Shown here piece by piece: positions 35,592 to 45,463 of a stretch of 64,000 bases of DNA. How positions within the stretch are numbered: the stretch's first letter is position 1; each line of letters opens with the position of its first letter. Made by a program: the position numbers and the translations under genes. The notes below the pieces were generated by a model. That model saw nothing but the letters and a program-made list of their open reading frames with translations. It made no database searches and was not told where the DNA came from. This stretch comes from Streptomyces caelestis (GTDB taxonomy: Bacteria > Actinomycetota > Actinomycetes > Streptomycetales > Streptomycetaceae), in NCBI RefSeq assembly GCF_001279005.1, contig NZ_LGCN01000210.1, positions 277,944-341,943 on the forward strand. Reading direction: 5' to 3'.

Positions 35592-36511
35592 GCGGGGTTC
35601 TCCTTCTCGCGGACCCGGTGGATCTCCGGGAACGCCTCGGTGAGTGCCGCGCGCCAGTCGCGCAGCGGCTCGATGCCGGCCGCGGCGAAGCGCTCGTGGC
35701 CGAGCACGCTGTACGCCGGGCGGGGGGCGGGACGGACGAACGCCTCGCTGGTGGTGGGGCGGACCCGGTCCGGGTCGGTGCCGAGCAGGCGGAAGATCTC
35801 GCGGGTGAGGCCGTACCAGGTGGTCTCGCCGGAGCTGGTGCCGTGGTAGACGCCCGCCGGGGCGGTGCCGGCCAGGGCGCCGCGCCCCAGCTCGAGCAGC
35901 AGGCCGGCCAGGTCGGCGCTCCAGGTGGGCTGGCCGCGCTGGTCGTCGACGACGTCGAGGGTCTCCTTGAGACCCTCCAGCTTGATCATCGTACGGACGA
36001 AGTTGCCGCCGCCCGCTCCGTACAGCCAGGCGGTGCGCACGACGTAGCCGCTGTCGGGGAGGGTCTTCAGGACGGCCTGCTCGCCGGCCAGCTTGGTGCG
36101 GCCGTAGGCGCTGCGCGGCGCGGTGGGGGCGTCCTCGGCGTACGGCGTCGCGGCGTCGCCCGCGAAGACGTAGTCGGTGGAGACGTGGAGCAGGACGGCG
36201 CCGGTGCGGGCGCAGGCTGCCGCCAGGTGGGCCGGGCCGTCGCCGTTGATCGCGAGCGCCTCGGCCTCGCGGGTCTCGGCGTCGTCCACGGCGGTCCAGG
36301 CGGCGCAGTTGACGACCACGGCCGGCCGGTGGTGTGCGAGCGCCCGCCGTACGGCGTCGGCGTCCGTGAGGTCCAGCGCCGCCCGGTCCAGGGCGGTGGC
36401 CTGCTCCCCCGCCGCGGCCAGCCGGGCCAGTACGTCCTGGCCGAGCATCCCGCCCGCCCCGGTGACCAGCCAGCCGGCCGGCGTGTTCCCCTGTTCCTCT
36501 GTCGGGTTCAT
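35588..36511 (-). CDS. rmlD: dTDP-4-dehydrorhamnose reductase
   Basis: 307 residues. Last step to dTDP-L-rhamnose. Rossmann motif WLVTGAGGMLGQDV, HVSTDYVFAG, and the YGRTK catalytic Tyr-Lys. The ATG at 36511 has GAAGAGGG upstream. It overlaps the glycosyltransferase gene by 4 bp. Confidence 0.95.
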   Translation of the reverse strand: MNPTEEQGNTPAGWLVTGAGGMLGQDVLARLAAAGEQATALDRAALDLTDADAVRRALAHHRPAVVVNCAAWTAVDDAETREAEALAINGDGPAHLAAACARTGAVLLHVSTDYVFAGDAATPYAEDAPTAPRSAYGRTKLAGEQAVLKTLPDSGYVVRTAWLYGAGGGNFVRTMIKLEGLKETLDVVDDQRGQPTWSADLAGLLLELGRGALAGTAPAGVYHGTSSGETTWYGLTREIFRLLGTDPDRVRPTTSEAFVRPAPRPAYSVLGHERFAAAGIEPLRDWRAALTEAFPEIHRVREKENPA

Positions 36512-36626
36512 CCCTCTTCCTGTCCTCCGTGCCGGGTGGCGCGGGCCCCGGGCGGGATCCGGGACGCGCGGGAAACGCCTGAACGGGCCCGGGACGGTCC
36601 CGGGCCCGCGCGAGACGGGTGGTGCG

Positions 36627-37616
36627 TCAGCTCAGTGCCGCGCGCTCCTTCAGCGGCTCCCACCAGGCACGGTTGTCGCGGTACCACCGGACGGTCTCGG
36701 CGAGGCCCTCGCGGAAGTCCTTGCGGGGCTCGTAGCCCAGTTCCTCGCGGATCTTCGTGCAGTCGACGGAGTAGCGGCGGTCGTGGCCCTTGCGGTCCTC
36801 GACGTACTCGACGCTGGTCTCCCAGTCGGCGCCGCACGCCTCGAGGAGCAGCCCGGTGAGCTCCTTGTTGGAGAGCTCGGTGCCGCCGCCGATGTTGTAG
36901 ATCTCGCCCGCGCGGCCCTTGGTGCGGACCAGTTCGATGCCCTGGACGTGGTCGTCGATGTGCAGCCAGTCGCGGACGTTGCCGCCGTCGCCGTACAGCG
37001 GGACCTTCTTGCCGTCGAGGAGGTTGGTGACGAAGAGGGGGATGACCTTCTCGGGGAAGTGGTGGTGCCCGTAGTTGTTGGAGCAGCGGGTGACGCGGAC
37101 GTCCAGGCCGTGGGTGCGGTGGTAGGACAGTGCGATCAGGTCGCTGGACGCCTTCGCCGAGGAGTAGGGCGAGTTGGGCTCCAGCGGGTGGGTCTCGGGC
37201 CAGGAGCCCTCGTCGATCGAGCCGTAGACCTCGTCGGTGGAGATGTGCACGAAGGTCCTGACGCCGGCCCGGTGCGCGGCGTCGACGAGCGTGTGGGTGC
37301 CGACCACGTTCGTGCGGACGAACTCCGCGCCGCCGTCGATGGACCGGTCGACGTGGGACTCGGCGGCGAAGTGCACCACCTGGTCGTGCTCGGCCATCAG
37401 CTTGCCGACCAGCTCCGGGTCGCAGATGTCGCCCTGCACGAAGGCGAACCCGGGGTGCTCGCGCACCTCGTCGAGGTTGGCCGGGTTGCCCGCGTACGTC
37501 AGCTTGTCCAGGACGGTGACCGAGACGTCACCGGGGCCCTGGGGGCCGAGCACCGTACGGACGTAGTGCGAGCCGATGAAGCCGGCGCCGCCGGTCACCA
37601 GGATCCTGGTAGTCAT
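36627..37616 (-). CDS. rmlB: dTDP-glucose 4,6-dehydratase
   Basis: 329 residues. Second step of dTDP-rhamnose synthesis, NAD-dependent. Motifs ILVTGGAGFIGSHYV, HFAAESHVDRSI, HISTDEVYGS and YSSAKASSD (catalytic Tyr-Lys). The ATG at 37616 overlaps the rmlA stop by 4 bp. Confidence 0.97.
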   Translation of the reverse strand: MTTRILVTGGAGFIGSHYVRTVLGPQGPGDVSVTVLDKLTYAGNPANLDEVREHPGFAFVQGDICDPELVGKLMAEHDQVVHFAAESHVDRSIDGGAEFVRTNVVGTHTLVDAAHRAGVRTFVHISTDEVYGSIDEGSWPETHPLEPNSPYSSAKASSDLIALSYHRTHGLDVRVTRCSNNYGHHHFPEKVIPLFVTNLLDGKKVPLYGDGGNVRDWLHIDDHVQGIELVRTKGRAGEIYNIGGGTELSNKELTGLLLEACGADWETSVEYVEDRKGHDRRYSVDCTKIREELGYEPRKDFREGLAETVRWYRDNRAWWEPLKERAALS

Positions 37617-38680
37617 GAGGAGATCTGCACCTTGCTGTGATCACCGAGCACGAGCCGGTGGGCCTTGGGGTTACGGGGAGCGGGCGTGACCTCGACGTCG
37701 CGCCCGATGAGCGAGGCCTCCACCCGGCGCACGCCGGTGACCGACGCGCCCCGCAGGACGATGGAGTACTCGATTTCGCTGTCCTCGATCCGGCAGCCCT
37801 CGGACACCGAGGTGAAGGGACCGACGTACGCGTCGTTGACCACCGTACCGGCGCCGATGACCGCGGGTCCGACGATCCGGCTGCCGCTGACCCGGGCGCC
37901 TTCCTCGATGCGCACCCGGCCGATGATCTCGCTGGTCTCGTCCACCGTGCCCGCGCTGTGGGGCTCCAGGGTCTCCAGGACGGACCGGTTGACCTCCAGC
38001 ATGTCGGTGACGTTGCCGGTGTCCTTCCAGTAGCCGGAGATCGTGGTGGAACGCACGTCCCGCTTCTGGTCGATCAGCCACTGGATGGCGTGCGTGATCT
38101 CCAACTCGCCGCGCCAGGAAGGCTCGATGGAGCGGACCGCCTCGTGTATGGCCGGGGTGAACAGGTAGACGCCGACGAGGGCCAGGTCGCTCTTCGGCTG
38201 CTTCGGCTTCTCCTCCAGGCCCACCACGCGGCCGTCGGCGCCGAGTTCGGCGACACCGAAGGAGGTGGGGTTGGGCACCTTGGTCAGCAGGATCTGCGCG
38301 TCGGGCCGCTCGGTGCGGAACTCCTCCACCAGGCCGGTGATGCCGCCGACGATGAAGTTGTCGCCGAGGTACATGACGAAGTCGTCGTCGCCGAGGAAGT
38401 CCTGGGCGATGAGCACGGCGTGCGCGAGGCCCAGGGGCGCGTCCTGCGGGATGTAGGTGACCTCGATGCCGAACCGGGAACCGTCCCCCACCGCCTCGCG
38501 GATCTCGTCCGCGGTGTCGCCGACGATGATCCCGACCTCGGTGATCCCGGCGTCGGCGATCGCCTCCAGGCCGTAGAAGAGCACGGGCTTGTTGGCGACC
38601 GGCACGAGCTGTTTGGCCGAGGTGTGGGTGATCGGACGGAGGCGGGTTCCCGCTCCCCCGGAAAGCACGAGAGCCTTCAC
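37613..38680 (-). CDS. rmlA: Glucose-1-phosphate thymidylyltransferase, long form
   Basis: 355 residues, longer than the ~290-residue E. coli type. N-terminal nucleotidyltransferase (LSGGAGTRLRPIT, SAKQLVPVANKP, YLGDNFI) plus a C-terminal left-handed beta-helix segment (IIGRVRIEEGARVSGSRI), the form found in actinobacterial antibiotic and wall clusters (StrD type). Makes dTDP-glucose. The GTG at 38680 starts the first gene of rmlA-rmlB-rmlD-GT-rmlC. The ~200 bases upstream are AT-richer and probably hold the promoter. Confidence 0.95.
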   Translation of the reverse strand: MKALVLSGGAGTRLRPITHTSAKQLVPVANKPVLFYGLEAIADAGITEVGIIVGDTADEIREAVGDGSRFGIEVTYIPQDAPLGLAHAVLIAQDFLGDDDFVMYLGDNFIVGGITGLVEEFRTERPDAQILLTKVPNPTSFGVAELGADGRVVGLEEKPKQPKSDLALVGVYLFTPAIHEAVRSIEPSWRGELEITHAIQWLIDQKRDVRSTTISGYWKDTGNVTDMLEVNRSVLETLEPHSAGTVDETSEIIGRVRIEEGARVSGSRIVGPAVIGAGTVVNDAYVGPFTSVSEGCRIEDSEIEYSIVLRGASVTGVRRVEASLIGRDVEVTPAPRNPKAHRLVLGDHSKVQISS

Positions 38681-38842
38681 GTGTGGCGCCCCAATACTGT
38701 GGACCTTGACAGGGACCGAAAGCCCCCGTTTGTCTGATTTCGCAGTAGATCTTTGGGCACATCATAACCACGTGCCAGGAACAACGATTCACCGGCCATT
38801 CACGTATTCGAACCCCTCACGGCCACCTCATGGCGGAAAAGA

Positions 38843-38873
38843 GATCCGCCCCCGGTGGAACCGGGGGCGGATC
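38843..38873 (-). terminator. Terminator of the RNase E/G gene
   Basis: GATCCGCCCCCGG/CCGGGGGCGGATC (13-bp perfect stem, loop TGGAA) lies 23 bases after the stop and is followed by TCTTTTCC on the minus strand. Confidence 0.85.
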
Positions 38874-38896
38874 ACGATCGCCGAACGATCCGGAGG

Positions 38897-41800
38897 TCAG
38901 TCCTCCGTCGAGGCCGTCACCGAGGACGACGGCTGCTGGGCCGCCGCCGCGGTCTTCTTCGACGCCGTCTTCTTCGCGGTCGTCTTGGCGGCGGCCGACT
39001 TGGTGGTCTTCGCCGCCGCCTTCTTGGCCGTCGTCTTCTTGGCGGCGGTCTTCTTGGCCGCCGTCTTCTTGGTGGCGGCCTTCTTCGCCGTGGCCTTCTT
39101 GACCGCCTTGCGGGCGGTCTTCTTGGCCGGGGCGGCCTCGGCCTCGGCTTCCTCCGCGGGCGCCTCGACGGGCTCCTCGGCGGGCGCCGCCTCCGTCGCC
39201 ACCGACGGGACGACCACGACGGCCGTCTCCTCGGACGCGGTCGACGTGCTCGGCTTGCGCACCGCGCGGCGGCGCGGACGGGCCGGGGCCCCGGTCTCGG
39301 CGGGCGCCTCGGCGGACACCTCGGACGGGACCTCCTCGGGCTTCGGCTCGGGCGCCTCGGCGACCGGGGCCGCGGGCTCCGTGACCGTCACCACCGCGGC
39401 CTCCGCCCCCGCCGGGGAACCGGCCGGCGCGGACGCCTTGCGGGTGGCCCGGCGACGCGTACGGCCCTTGGGCGCGGCCTCCTCGGCGGCCTCCTCGACC
39501 TGCTCGGGGACCACCGCGTCCTCGACGGCCGCGGGCTCGGCCAGCGCCTCGGCGGCCGACTCCGGCTGCACCGGACGCGCGGCCTCCTCAGCGGCCGTCA
39601 CGTCCTGCGCCGTCGGGGCCTCGGCCTCGGCCCGCTCGCTCTCCTCGGCCTTGTGCCGGCCGGCCCTGTCCCTAGCGGTCTCCCGCCTCGGCGCGCCCGC
39701 CGGGGCCGACGCCCGCCGGCTCGCCCGGCGGCGCGTGCGCCCGCGGGTCGCCGCGGCCTCCGCCTCGGCGGCGCTGCTGTACAGCTCCTCGTCCGGCACG
39801 AACTCGGGCGCCGGGAGCGCGACCGGCTCGGCGGCCTCGGCGGCGACCTCGGCCGCCGTCTCCGTCTCCGCCTCCTGCTCGGCCGTCTCCACGCTCGCGG
39901 CCGCCTCGTGCTCGTGCGGCTGGTCCGCACCGGCCCGGGCCCGCTTCCGGCGCTTGCCGCCACCGCCGGCGGCGGCCGGCTGGTCCAGGTGCACGATGAC
40001 ACCGCGCCCGTTGCAGTGGACGCAGGTCTCCGAGAACGACTCCAGCAGGCCCTGGCCGACCCGCTTGCGGGTCATCTGGACCAGACCCAGCGAGGTCACC
40101 TCGGCGACCTGGTGCTTCGTACGGTCCCGGCCCAGGCACTCCAGCAGCCGCCGCAGCACCAGGTCCCGGTTGGACTCCAGCACCATGTCGATGAAGTCGA
40201 TGACGATGATGCCGCCGAGGTCGCGCAGCCGCAGCTGACGCACGATCTCCTCGGCCGCCTCCAGGTTGTTCCTGGTGACCGTCTCCTCCAGGTTGCCGCC
40301 CTGGCCGGTGAACTTGCCGGTGTTGACGTCGACGACGACCATCGCCTCGGTCCGGTCGATCACCAGCGAACCGCCGCTGGGCAGCCACACCTTGCGGTCC
40401 AGCGCCTTGGCGAGCTGCTCGTCGATCCGGTACGTGGCGAAGACGTCGACCTCGCTGGTCCACCGGGACAGCCGTCCGGCCAGGTCCGGCGCCACGTGCG
40501 ACACGTACCCGTGGATGGTCTCCCAGGCATCGTCACCGCTGACGACGACCTTGGTGAAGTCCTCGTTGAAGATGTCCCGCACGACCCGGACGGTCATGTC
40601 CGGCTCGCCGTACAGCAGCGTCGGCGCGGTGCCGGCACCGTTCTTGGACCTCTTCTTGATCTCCTCCCACTGCCCCTGCAGCCGCTCGACGTCCCGGCGC
40701 AGCTCGTCCTCGCTCGCGCCCTCGGCGGCGGTGCGCACGATGACGCCCGCGTCCTCGGGGACGATCTTCTTGAGGATGGTCTTCAGCCGGGCCCGCTCGG
40801 TGTCGGGCAGCTTGCGGCTGATGCCGGTCATCGAGCCCTCGGGGACGTACACGAGGTAGCGGCCCGGGAGGGAGACCTGGCTGGTGAGACGGGCGCCCTT
40901 GTGCCCGATCGGGTCCTTGGTGACCTGCACCAGGACCGACTGCCCCGACTTCAGCGCGGACTCGATGCGGCGCGGGCCGCCCGACATGCCGAGCGCCTCG
41001 AAGTTGACCTCGCCGGCGTACAGCACGGCGTTGCGGCCCTTGCCGATGTCGATGAAGGCGGCCTCCATCGACGGCAGCACGTTCTGCACCTTGCCGAGGT
41101 AGACGTTGCCGACGTACGAGGTCGCCTGCTCCTTGTTGACGTAGTGCTCGACGAGCACGCCGTCCTCCAGGACGCCGATCTGCGTACGGTCGCCGTGCTG
41201 GCGCACCACCATGACGCGCTCGACGGCCTCGCGGCGGGCCAGGAACTCGGCCTCGGTGATGATCGGCACCCGGCGGCGGCCCTGCTCACGGCCCTCGCGG
41301 CGGCGCTGCTTCTTCGCCTCCAGACGCGTGGAGCCCTTGATGGACTGCACCTCGTCCGACGGCTCGGCCTTCGGGCGGGGCTCGCGGACCTTGACGACGG
41401 TGCGCTCGGGGTCGTCGGTGACCGCCTCGGTCTCACCGCCGCCGTCACCGGCGCGACGGCGACGGCGACGACGCCGGCGGCTGCTGCTGGATCCGGAGTC
41501 CTCGCGGTCCTCGGCCGACTCGGCCTCGTCCTCCGCGTCCTCCTCGACCTGCTCGGCGGTGTCCTCGGCGTCCTGGACGGCCTGCTCGGCGCCGGCGTCC
41601 GCGGACTCCTCGCCCTCGAAGTCGGCCTCGGCGGAGTCGCCACGCCGGCGGCGACGGCCACCGCGGCGACGGCGACGACGCGAACCGGCGGCCTCGCTGT
41701 CGTCCTGGTCGTCGGCCTCGGCGTGGTCCTCGGCCTCCTCGGCCTCCTCCGCCTCGTCCTCGGCGCGGGTCACGGGAGCGGCCTCGGGCTCGTCGCCCGC

Positions 41801-43009
41801 ACCCCGGCGCCGACGGCGGCGGCGGGAGGCGGCGGGCTGCTCCTCCGGGGACTCCTCGGTCCGCTCCGGCTCCACCGCCGGTTCGGTGACCTCGGCGGCC
41901 GCTTCGGCGGCGGCCCGCTCCGGGGTCTGGAAGCGGGGCTCGGTGAACACCGGCGGCTGGAACACGGCGACGGCCGGACGCGCGGGGCGCCGCCGCGAAG
42001 TCTCCGTCTCGCCGGATCCGGCGGGCTCGGCGAAGCCGGCGGCGGGCTTGCGGACCACCCGGCGCCGACGCCGCGGGCCGGCCTCGTCGGCGACGGGCTC
42101 GGGAGCCTGCGCGGGCTCGGAGGCCCGCACCGGCTCGGAGGCCTGCGCGGGCTCGGAGGCCTGCGCGGGCTCGGAGGCCTGCGCGGGCTCGGGGGCCTGG
42201 GCGGGCTCGGGGGCCTCGGTCACCGGGGCCTCCTCGGCGGCGGGTGCTTCGGCACGCCGCGTGGCGCGACGCCGGGAACGGCGCGGAGCCGCCTCCTCGG
42301 ACGCGTCGGCGGCGGTCTCCGCCGTCCCGGCGACCTCGGGCGCCTCGGGCGCCTCGGCGGCGGCCTCGGCGGCCTTGGTGGACGCCTCCGGCGAGGTCGC
42401 ACCGCGCGTGGCGCGACGCCGGGAACGGCGCGGAGCCGTCTCCTCGACGGTGGTCTCCACGGCCTCGGGAGCGGCCTCCGGGACCGCGGGAGCGGCCTTC
42501 GGGGTTTCGGGGGCGGTCTCCGGGGCTTCGGAGGTCGCCGGGGCTTCGGCGGTCGCCGTCGGCGAGGTCACGCTGCGGGTCGCGCGACGCCGGGTGCGGC
42601 GCGGGGCCGCGTCCTCGGACGTGGCCGCGGCGGGCTGCTCGGGGGCCGGAACGGCCTCGGGCTCGGCGGGCGTCGCCGGTACGACGGTCTCGGCGGCCTC
42701 CGCCGACTCCGGCGCCCCGGCCGGCGCGGCCGCGCGGCGGACCACACGACGACGCCGGGGCGCGGGGGCCGGGGCCTCGACGGGCTCGGCCTCCTTCTCG
42801 GCCTCGGCGCCCTCCCGCTCCGCGACCTCGTCGGGCTCGGGGTCCTCCGCGGCCGGTATGGCCGGCGCGACGGTCTCCGCCGTCGTGTCGGCCGCCCCGG
42901 CGGGGGGACCTGCCGGGCGGGACGCGGCACGGCGCCGCCGCCTCGGCGGCAGGGTGTCGCTGGGAGTGTTCAGTTCGGAGCCCTCGGTGGGCTCGGTCGG
43001 TTCGAGCAT
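38897..43009 (-). CDS. rng: Ribonuclease E/G with long basic N- and C-terminal extensions
   Basis: About 1,370 residues from an ATG at 43009; GGGAG lies upstream. The catalytic core is central, roughly 590-1010: an S1 domain near [16 protein letters not shown], the 5'-sensor, the DNase I-like site with [12 protein letters not shown] and IIVIDFIDM, and the zinc-link CVHCNGRG. It processes rRNA/tRNA and starts mRNA decay. The N-terminal ~580 residues are low-complexity Glu/Ala/Pro with many Arg blocks of the [10 protein letters not shown] type; the C-terminus continues these and ends in a Lys/Ala tail ([17 protein letters not shown]) like histone H1. The core-in-the-middle layout matches Streptomyces RNase ES. 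The tails are probable RNA and partner scaffolds. Confidence 0.94.
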   Translation of the reverse strand: MLEPTEPTEGSELNTPSDTLPPRRRRRAASRPAGPPAGAADTTAETVAPAIPAAEDPEPDEVAEREGAEAEKEAEPVEAPAPAPRRRRVVRRAAAPAGAPESAEAAETVVPATPAEPEAVPAPEQPAAATSEDAAPRRTRRRATRSVTSPTATAEAPATSEAPETAPETPKAAPAVPEAAPEAVETTVEETAPRRSRRRATRGATSPEASTKAAEAAAEAPEAPEVAGTAETAADASEEAAPRRSRRRATRRAEAPAAEEAPVTEAPEPAQAPEPAQASEPAQASEPAQASEPVRASEPAQAPEPVADEAGPRRRRRVVRKPAAGFAEPAGSGETETSRRRPARPAVAVFQPPVFTEPRFQTPERAAAEAAAEVTEPAVEPERTEESPEEQPAASRRRRRRRGAGDEPEAAPVTRAEDEAEEAEEAEDHAEADDQDDSEAAGSRRRRRRGGRRRRRGDSAEADFEGEESADAGAEQAVQDAEDTAEQVEEDAEDEAESAEDREDSGSSSSRRRRRRRRRAGDGGGETEAVTDDPERTVVKVREPRPKAEPSDEVQSIKGSTRLEAKKQRRREGREQGRRRVPIITEAEFLARREAVERVMVVRQHGDRTQIGVLEDGVLVEHYVNKEQATSYVGNVYLGKVQNVLPSMEAAFIDIGKGRNAVLYAGEVNFEALGMSGGPRRIESALKSGQSVLVQVTKDPIGHKGARLTSQVSLPGRYLVYVPEGSMTGISRKLPDTERARLKTILKKIVPEDAGVIVRTAAEGASEDELRRDVERLQGQWEEIKKRSKNGAGTAPTLLYGEPDMTVRVVRDIFNEDFTKVVVSGDDAWETIHGYVSHVAPDLAGRLSRWTSEVDVFATYRIDEQLAKALDRKVWLPSGGSLVIDRTEAMVVVDVNTGKFTGQGGNLEETVTRNNLEAAEEIVRQLRLRDLGGIIVIDFIDMVLESNRDLVLRRLLECLGRDRTKHQVAEVTSLGLVQMTRKRVGQGLLESFSETCVHCNGRGVIVHLDQPAAAGGGGKRRKRARAGADQPHEHEAAASVETAEQEAETETAAEVAAEAAEPVALPAPEFVPDEELYSSAAEAEAAATRGRTRRRASRRASAPAGAPRRETARDRAGRHKAEESERAEAEAPTAQDVTAAEEAARPVQPESAAEALAEPAAVEDAVVPEQVEEAAEEAAPKGRTRRRATRKASAPAGSPAGAEAAVVTVTEPAAPVAEAPEPKPEEVPSEVSAEAPAETGAPARPRRRAVRKPSTSTASEETAVVVVPSVATEAAPAEEPVEAPAEEAEAEAAPAKKTARKAVKKATAKKAATKKTAAKKTAAKKTTAKKAAAKTTKSAAAKTTAKKTASKKTAAAAQQPSSSVTASTED
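42093..42216. repeat. 18-bp tandem repeat inside the RNase E/G gene
   Basis: About seven imperfect copies of GCGGGCTCGGAGGCCTGC, encoding a repeated six-residue unit (ASEPAQ) in the disordered N-terminal tail. Copy number is likely to vary between strains without breaking the frame. Confidence 0.85.
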
Positions 43010-43270
43010 GCGGGCGTTTCTCCCGTCAGGCTCCCGGGCGCCGCGCCTGGTCCGGCGATGCCGGTGACGTCCGCGGCTCGCGCGGTGCGCGATCGCCGCC
43101 GTCCGGGGCGCGGGCGCCGCACGGGAGCACTCTGTGTCCTGTCTCGCCGGTTCCGTACGCCGAATGCGCACGGCCTGGCGAAAGTCTTCTGGTCGGTGCG
43201 CTGCCCGACCCAGGTGGCTCCCGAGTTCGTGGGCGGCGCTTACGACGTCCGTCCCTTCGCGGGACCTTCC

Positions 43271-44092
43271 TTACGCCGGCGCCGTCGCGGCGGCAGTGGC
43301 GCCGGCCGATTGCGGCTCGGTCACTGCTGCCTCGCGGTCGGGCGCGAGCGGGTCGGTCACCGTGCCGGTCTCTTCATCGAGCAGCCCCTGCGCCAGCCTG
43401 GTCACCGCTGCGGGGACCGGCGGCGCCAGGTCGGCCACGGCGCGGAGACCGGACAGGACGTCGTCGGGTCGTACGGCAGGCGTCACGTGCCGAACAACCA
43501 GCCGCAGTATCGCACAGGGGTGGTCGGTCGGCCCAGTAAGGAGCGCGGCGTCAGCCGCCCCGGTGGAGCCGGCGCCCGCGTCGGGCGGCGACGAGTGCGT
43601 TTCCGCGCTCTCCAGCATCACGACCGCCGAGCGGGCGTCGAAGGTGCGGACGCCGTTCTTGGTCCGGCGCTGGACCTCGACGGCCGGGGCCGCGTTGAAG
43701 GCGTCCACCGCACGGCGGGCGTCCTCGGGGCCGACACCGTCCAGCCGCAGCTCCCACACGGAGGCCGTCAGCCGGTCGGCGAGACCCGATGCGCGGGCCT
43801 CGACCGCGTCGACGATGTCGAGCCCGGCGGGCATCGACTCGTCGAGCAGGGCCCGGAGCCGCTCGGGATCACGCGGCTCGGTGAGCGCGATCTCCAGGTA
43901 CTCCGCCTCACTGCCCGTGCCGGTGGGTGCGGCATTGGCGTACGACACCTTCGGGTGCGGTGTGAACCCCGCCGAGTACGCCATCGGCACCTCGGCGCGG
44001 CGCAGCGCACGCTCGAAGGCGCGCTGGAAGTCACGGTGGCTGGTGAACCGGAGGCGGCCGCGCTTGGTGTAACGCAGTCGGATGCGCTGCAC
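43271..44092 (-). CDS. TIGR03936/DUF2344 radical-SAM-associated protein
   Basis: 273 residues from the GTG at 44092. The core [33 protein letters not shown] is typical of DUF2344 proteins, which are encoded beside, or fused to, TIGR03960-type radical SAM proteins; the partner lies at 47933-49897. Role unknown; the pair is thought to act in tRNA or ribosome-related modification, without proof that I know. The frame stays conserved upstream of the GTG ([13 protein letters not shown]) to a CTG at 44134 with GAAGGA 10 bases before it, which may be the true start. The C-terminal ~100 residues are Ala/Thr/Asp-rich. Confidence 0.85.
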   Translation of the reverse strand: MQRIRLRYTKRGRLRFTSHRDFQRAFERALRRAEVPMAYSAGFTPHPKVSYANAAPTGTGSEAEYLEIALTEPRDPERLRALLDESMPAGLDIVDAVEARASGLADRLTASVWELRLDGVGPEDARRAVDAFNAAPAVEVQRRTKNGVRTFDARSAVVMLESAETHSSPPDAGAGSTGAADAALLTGPTDHPCAILRLVVRHVTPAVRPDDVLSGLRAVADLAPPVPAAVTRLAQGLLDEETGTVTDPLAPDREAAVTEPQSAGATAAATAPA

Positions 44093-44140
44093 CGCGGGTG
44101 CGGGCGGCGGGCCTTCGGGCTGTCGCTTGCCCAGTGTCGT

Positions 44141-45187
44141 TCAGTCCTTCGTGAGAGCGGTCGTACTACCACCAAGAGTACGTGCCCGCGGGCCGTCGGG
44201 TTCCCGCCGGTGCGTGAGCTGCGGTTCCCCCTCCGCACCGGCCCGTTCGCCGAACAGCGTCCGCCGGAGGTCCGCGCGTGCCCGCCGCGCCGAAGCGCGG
44301 GCGGCGGCGAGGGCCTGCCGGGCGGCGTCCCCGAGGGGCCGCAGCACCGCGTCGCGCACCACGTGCCCCACCGGGGTCAGCACGCTCCGGTACACCCATC
44401 GCACCGGCTCCACGAGCACCCACCGGAAGAGCCTCCCCAGCCACCGTCCGACGGTGAGGGACACGTACCCGGCGACGCGCCAGGCATGCCCGAAGGCCTC
44501 CCCGGCCTCCCGCGCGACGACCGCGAGCACCCGGCCCACGGGCGCCAGCACCCGGCGCCACACCGCGAGCGCGGGCAGCACCAGCAGGATCCGGACGACC
44601 CAGTACAGCCCCGTGCCGATCCCGGCGGCGGCCGTCGCCACCAGCCGCGCCAGGCCCCGCGCGCACCGGACGACCGCCCGCCCCACCGGGGCCAGGACCC
44701 ACCGGTACAGCCACGCCGAAGGCACCACGACGAGACACCGCGCCAGCCACACCGCGCCCGCCCACGCCCCGGCCCCGATCGCGGCGAGGACGTGACCGAC
44801 CGGCGTCAGCACGCGCGCGTACACCCACGCGGCCCCACGACCGAGGGGAGTCAGCACATGGCGGTGGAACGCGACGGCCGGAAGGACCACCAGCACCTTC
44901 CCGAGCCACGCCAGTCCCTTGCCGAACGGCACGAGGACATACCGCCACAGCCCCACGAGCGGCCACACGAACACCGCCCGCCCCGCCCACCGCAGCGCCC
45001 GCCCCAGCGGCCGCAGCAGCGTGTCGTTCAGGAACCGCCCGGCCACGGCCAGCGCGTCCCACACCAGCCGCACCGGCACGACCAGCACCAGCACCACGAC
45101 CCGCACGGGGAGGCGGACCGCCACGACGAGACACCCCTCGCCCGCGGGCGCGGCGGCGGGCGGACGGGCCGGCTTCTCGAGATCCAT
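44141..45187 (-). CDS. Repeat-built hydrophobic membrane protein
   Basis: 348 residues from the ATG at 45187. The sequence is built from six or seven repeats of about 35-40 residues whose core reads (W/H)RxVLxP(V/L)[51 protein letters not shown] and [10 protein letters not shown], each followed by a hydrophobic helix. The C-terminus is basic/acidic and soluble. No family known to me. Positively charged turns every ~38 residues suggest paired amphipathic/re-entrant helices. The stop lies inside the ribosome-site region of the DUF2344 gene, so the two are probably co-translated. Confidence 0.75.
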   Translation of the reverse strand: MDLEKPARPPAAAPAGEGCLVVAVRLPVRVVVLVLVVPVRLVWDALAVAGRFLNDTLLRPLGRALRWAGRAVFVWPLVGLWRYVLVPFGKGLAWLGKVLVVLPAVAFHRHVLTPLGRGAAWVYARVLTPVGHVLAAIGAGAWAGAVWLARCLVVVPSAWLYRWVLAPVGRAVVRCARGLARLVATAAAGIGTGLYWVVRILLVLPALAVWRRVLAPVGRVLAVVAREAGEAFGHAWRVAGYVSLTVGRWLGRLFRWVLVEPVRWVYRSVLTPVGHVVRDAVLRPLGDAARQALAAARASARRARADLRRTLFGERAGAEGEPQLTHRREPDGPRARTLGGSTTALTKD

Positions 45188-45412
45188 GCCTACGGAGACG
45201 CGGGCGCGGCCCGCCCGGATCCCACCTGCGAGACATTGCTCATCTCATACACCGAACGCCGATAGGACATAAGAATTCCGCGACTTATATAAAACAATTT
45301 TCTCTACGGGCGTTCACCCATTCGCCACGCATCCCAGCGAAACAGCCGCCGTTAGTCGCTATATGACGAAGGCACGCATGCCCGGGCTCATCAGGTCCGA
45401 CGGGGGGAATTC

Positions 45413-45463
45413 ATGGAAACCCGACCTCGCCTGCCACCGGATCGGCGAGGCCGGCTGACATGA
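45413..45463 (+). CDS. 16-aa upstream ORF coupled to the DUF2637 gene
   Basis: ATG at 45413 has a strong GGGGGGAA ribosome site; the frame METRPRLPPDRRGRLT ends in a TGA that overlaps the ATG of the next gene (ATGA). The next gene has no good ribosome site of its own, so it may depend on translation of this peptide. Confidence 0.5.
   Translation: METRPRLPPDRRGRLT

Noticed and set aside
38855..45265. 2,136-codon plus-strand open frame opposite the RNase E/G gene and beyond
   Set aside because: Low-complexity Gly/Leu/Arg translation across several real minus-strand genes; no start context, no domain.
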